This document shows, piece after piece, positions 6,154 to 6,775 of a stretch of DNA of 6,775 nucleotides. This stretch comes from Fibrobacterota bacterium (lineage in GTDB: Bacteria; Fibrobacterota; Chitinivibrionia; Chitinivibrionales; JANQEN01), in the NCBI GenBank assembly GCA_030619215.1, contig JAUXBV010000193.1:1-6775 (forward strand), given 5' to 3'. Made by a program: the position numbers and the translations under genes. Under the pieces are notes generated by a model, which had not been told where the DNA came from, did not search any database, and was given only the letters and a program-made list of their open reading frames with translations. The first letter of the stretch is position 1; every line of letters begins with the position of its first letter.

Positions 6154-6775
6154 ATCTGTGCCGACACCTTTATTTTGTATGCCCTTAAGAAGCCATTTCC
6201 GTGCTAATAAAAGGCCTATTGGGGTGGTAATTGCAATAAGCCCATAAATTAGCCAGAGCGTCTGCGGGGATTGTGCGCCTGCCTCCGGCATAAAAATATC
6301 CAGCATTGTTCCAGCATAGAATCCGGTCGTCATCTTTGCAAGAAACCAGGGAATAGCCGCGATGCCCATATATATGCCGACCCGGTGCGCCGGGGCAATG
6401 TCCGCAATATACTCCAGGAATCGTGATGACCAGATTGCCTCCCCAAGAGAAAAAAGTACCATGTAGGTTAACAGAAGATAAAGATTAGGCTCAGTACACA
6501 TAATAAAACTGCATAGTGCTGTTATCGTAGTACCAACAATCATCATATCAAGAACTTTACGCTTTAAAGTAAAAGCAGCAATTAATGGCACAAAAATAAC
6601 AATAATCGCCGGATTGATTACATAAATCCATTCCCATTTCGCTGCTACTGCGGCAGGATAAGCTCTTTCCACAAAGATCGGCATTGTTAGAAACTGATGA
6701 GCAAACAAAGTACGGACAGGTAGCAATACAAAGATAAAGAAAAGAAAACGTATATCCAGGATAAGTCGGATCGTA
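6142..6775 (-). CDS. MFS transporter, POT/PTR-like (peptide:proton symporter type), C-terminal half only
   Basis: The minus-strand frame is open from the right edge to a TGA at 6142-6144, giving 210 residues of a membrane protein whose N-terminus lies outside the window. A TTG at 6724-6726 is not taken as the start because the upstream frame continues hydrophobic and open. About six transmembrane helices are visible. They match the second half of a 12-helix major facilitator protein and end in a short charged cytoplasmic tail (KWLLKG to DKND). Two stretches recall the POT/PTR oligopeptide family: the region around KWEWIYVINPAIIVIFVPL (compare PASWFQSLNPLFII in that family) and GEAIWSSRFLEYIADIAPAHRVG before the eleventh helix. 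The diagnostic N-terminal ExxE motif would be off the edge. MFS membership is firm; peptide specificity is inferred from these resemblances and from the neighbouring peptidases. Confidence 0.85.
   Translation of the reverse strand, partial: TIRLILDIRFLFFIFVLLPVRTLFAHQFLTMPIFVERAYPAAVAAKWEWIYVINPAIIVIFVPLIAAFTLKRKVLDMMIVGTTITALCSFIMCTEPNLYLLLTYMVLFSLGEAIWSSRFLEYIADIAPAHRVGIYMGIAAIPWFLAKMTTGFYAGTMLDIFMPEAGAQSPQTLWLIYGLIAITTPIGLLLARKWLLKGIQNKGVGTDKND

Noticed and set aside
6724..6726. TTG as the start codon of the MFS gene
   Set aside because: The frame stays open and hydrophobic up to the window edge, and the protein shows only the second half of an MFS fold, so the true start is outside.
1..6775. 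tRNA, rRNA, CRISPR array, insertion sequence, attachment site
   Set aside because: No cloverleaf, rRNA-like sequence, spaced direct repeats, transposase or terminal inverted repeats were seen on either strand.

Overview
The window reads as a piece of a free-living, protein-degrading bacterium of the FCB group (Fibrobacterota, Bacteroidota, Cloacimonadota and relatives). The grounds are moderate GC, many large secreted proteins, and two proteins that end in a domain resembling the type IX secretion (T9SS) type-A sorting domain. This placement is an inference from protein architecture; no rRNA or other marker gene is present. Standard code is used: the M61, M28 and MFS genes all end in TGA.

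Layout from left to right: (1) the first 1625 bases, minus strand, hold the N-terminal 541 codons of a secreted C69-family cysteine dipeptidase with a PKD domain, running off the left edge. (2) About 400 bases of AT-rich divergent spacer follow. (3) A plus-strand lipoprotein metallopeptidase of the M61 (glycyl aminopeptidase-like) type ends at 3590. (4) Convergent to it, on the minus strand (3627-4511), lies a secreted DNRLRE-domain protein with a T9SS-like C-terminal domain. Its reading frame is broken only by one in-frame TGA at codon 66. (5) A divergent spacer of about 370 bases contains two hairpin/dyad structures. (6) A plus-strand secreted M28 zinc peptidase with a T9SS-like tail follows (4883-6109). 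(7) Convergent to it, the C-terminal half of an MFS/POT-like transporter runs off the right edge on the minus strand.

The genes alternate strand, so this is not one operon. Functionally they are consistent with extracellular peptide breakdown and uptake: three secreted peptidases of unrelated catalytic type (Cys N-terminal-nucleophile hydrolase, HExxH gluzincin, di-zinc aminopeptidase) beside a likely peptide:proton symporter. The DNRLRE protein has no assigned activity; in other proteins this domain sits on secreted or cell-surface proteins.

The observation most worth a second look is the in-frame TGA of the DNRLRE gene. It sits in a Gly-Cys-TGA-Gly context and is followed after 8 nt by a perfect 7-bp hairpin with a 5-nt loop, so selenocysteine recoding should be tested against the simpler explanation of a nonsense mutation or sequencing error.
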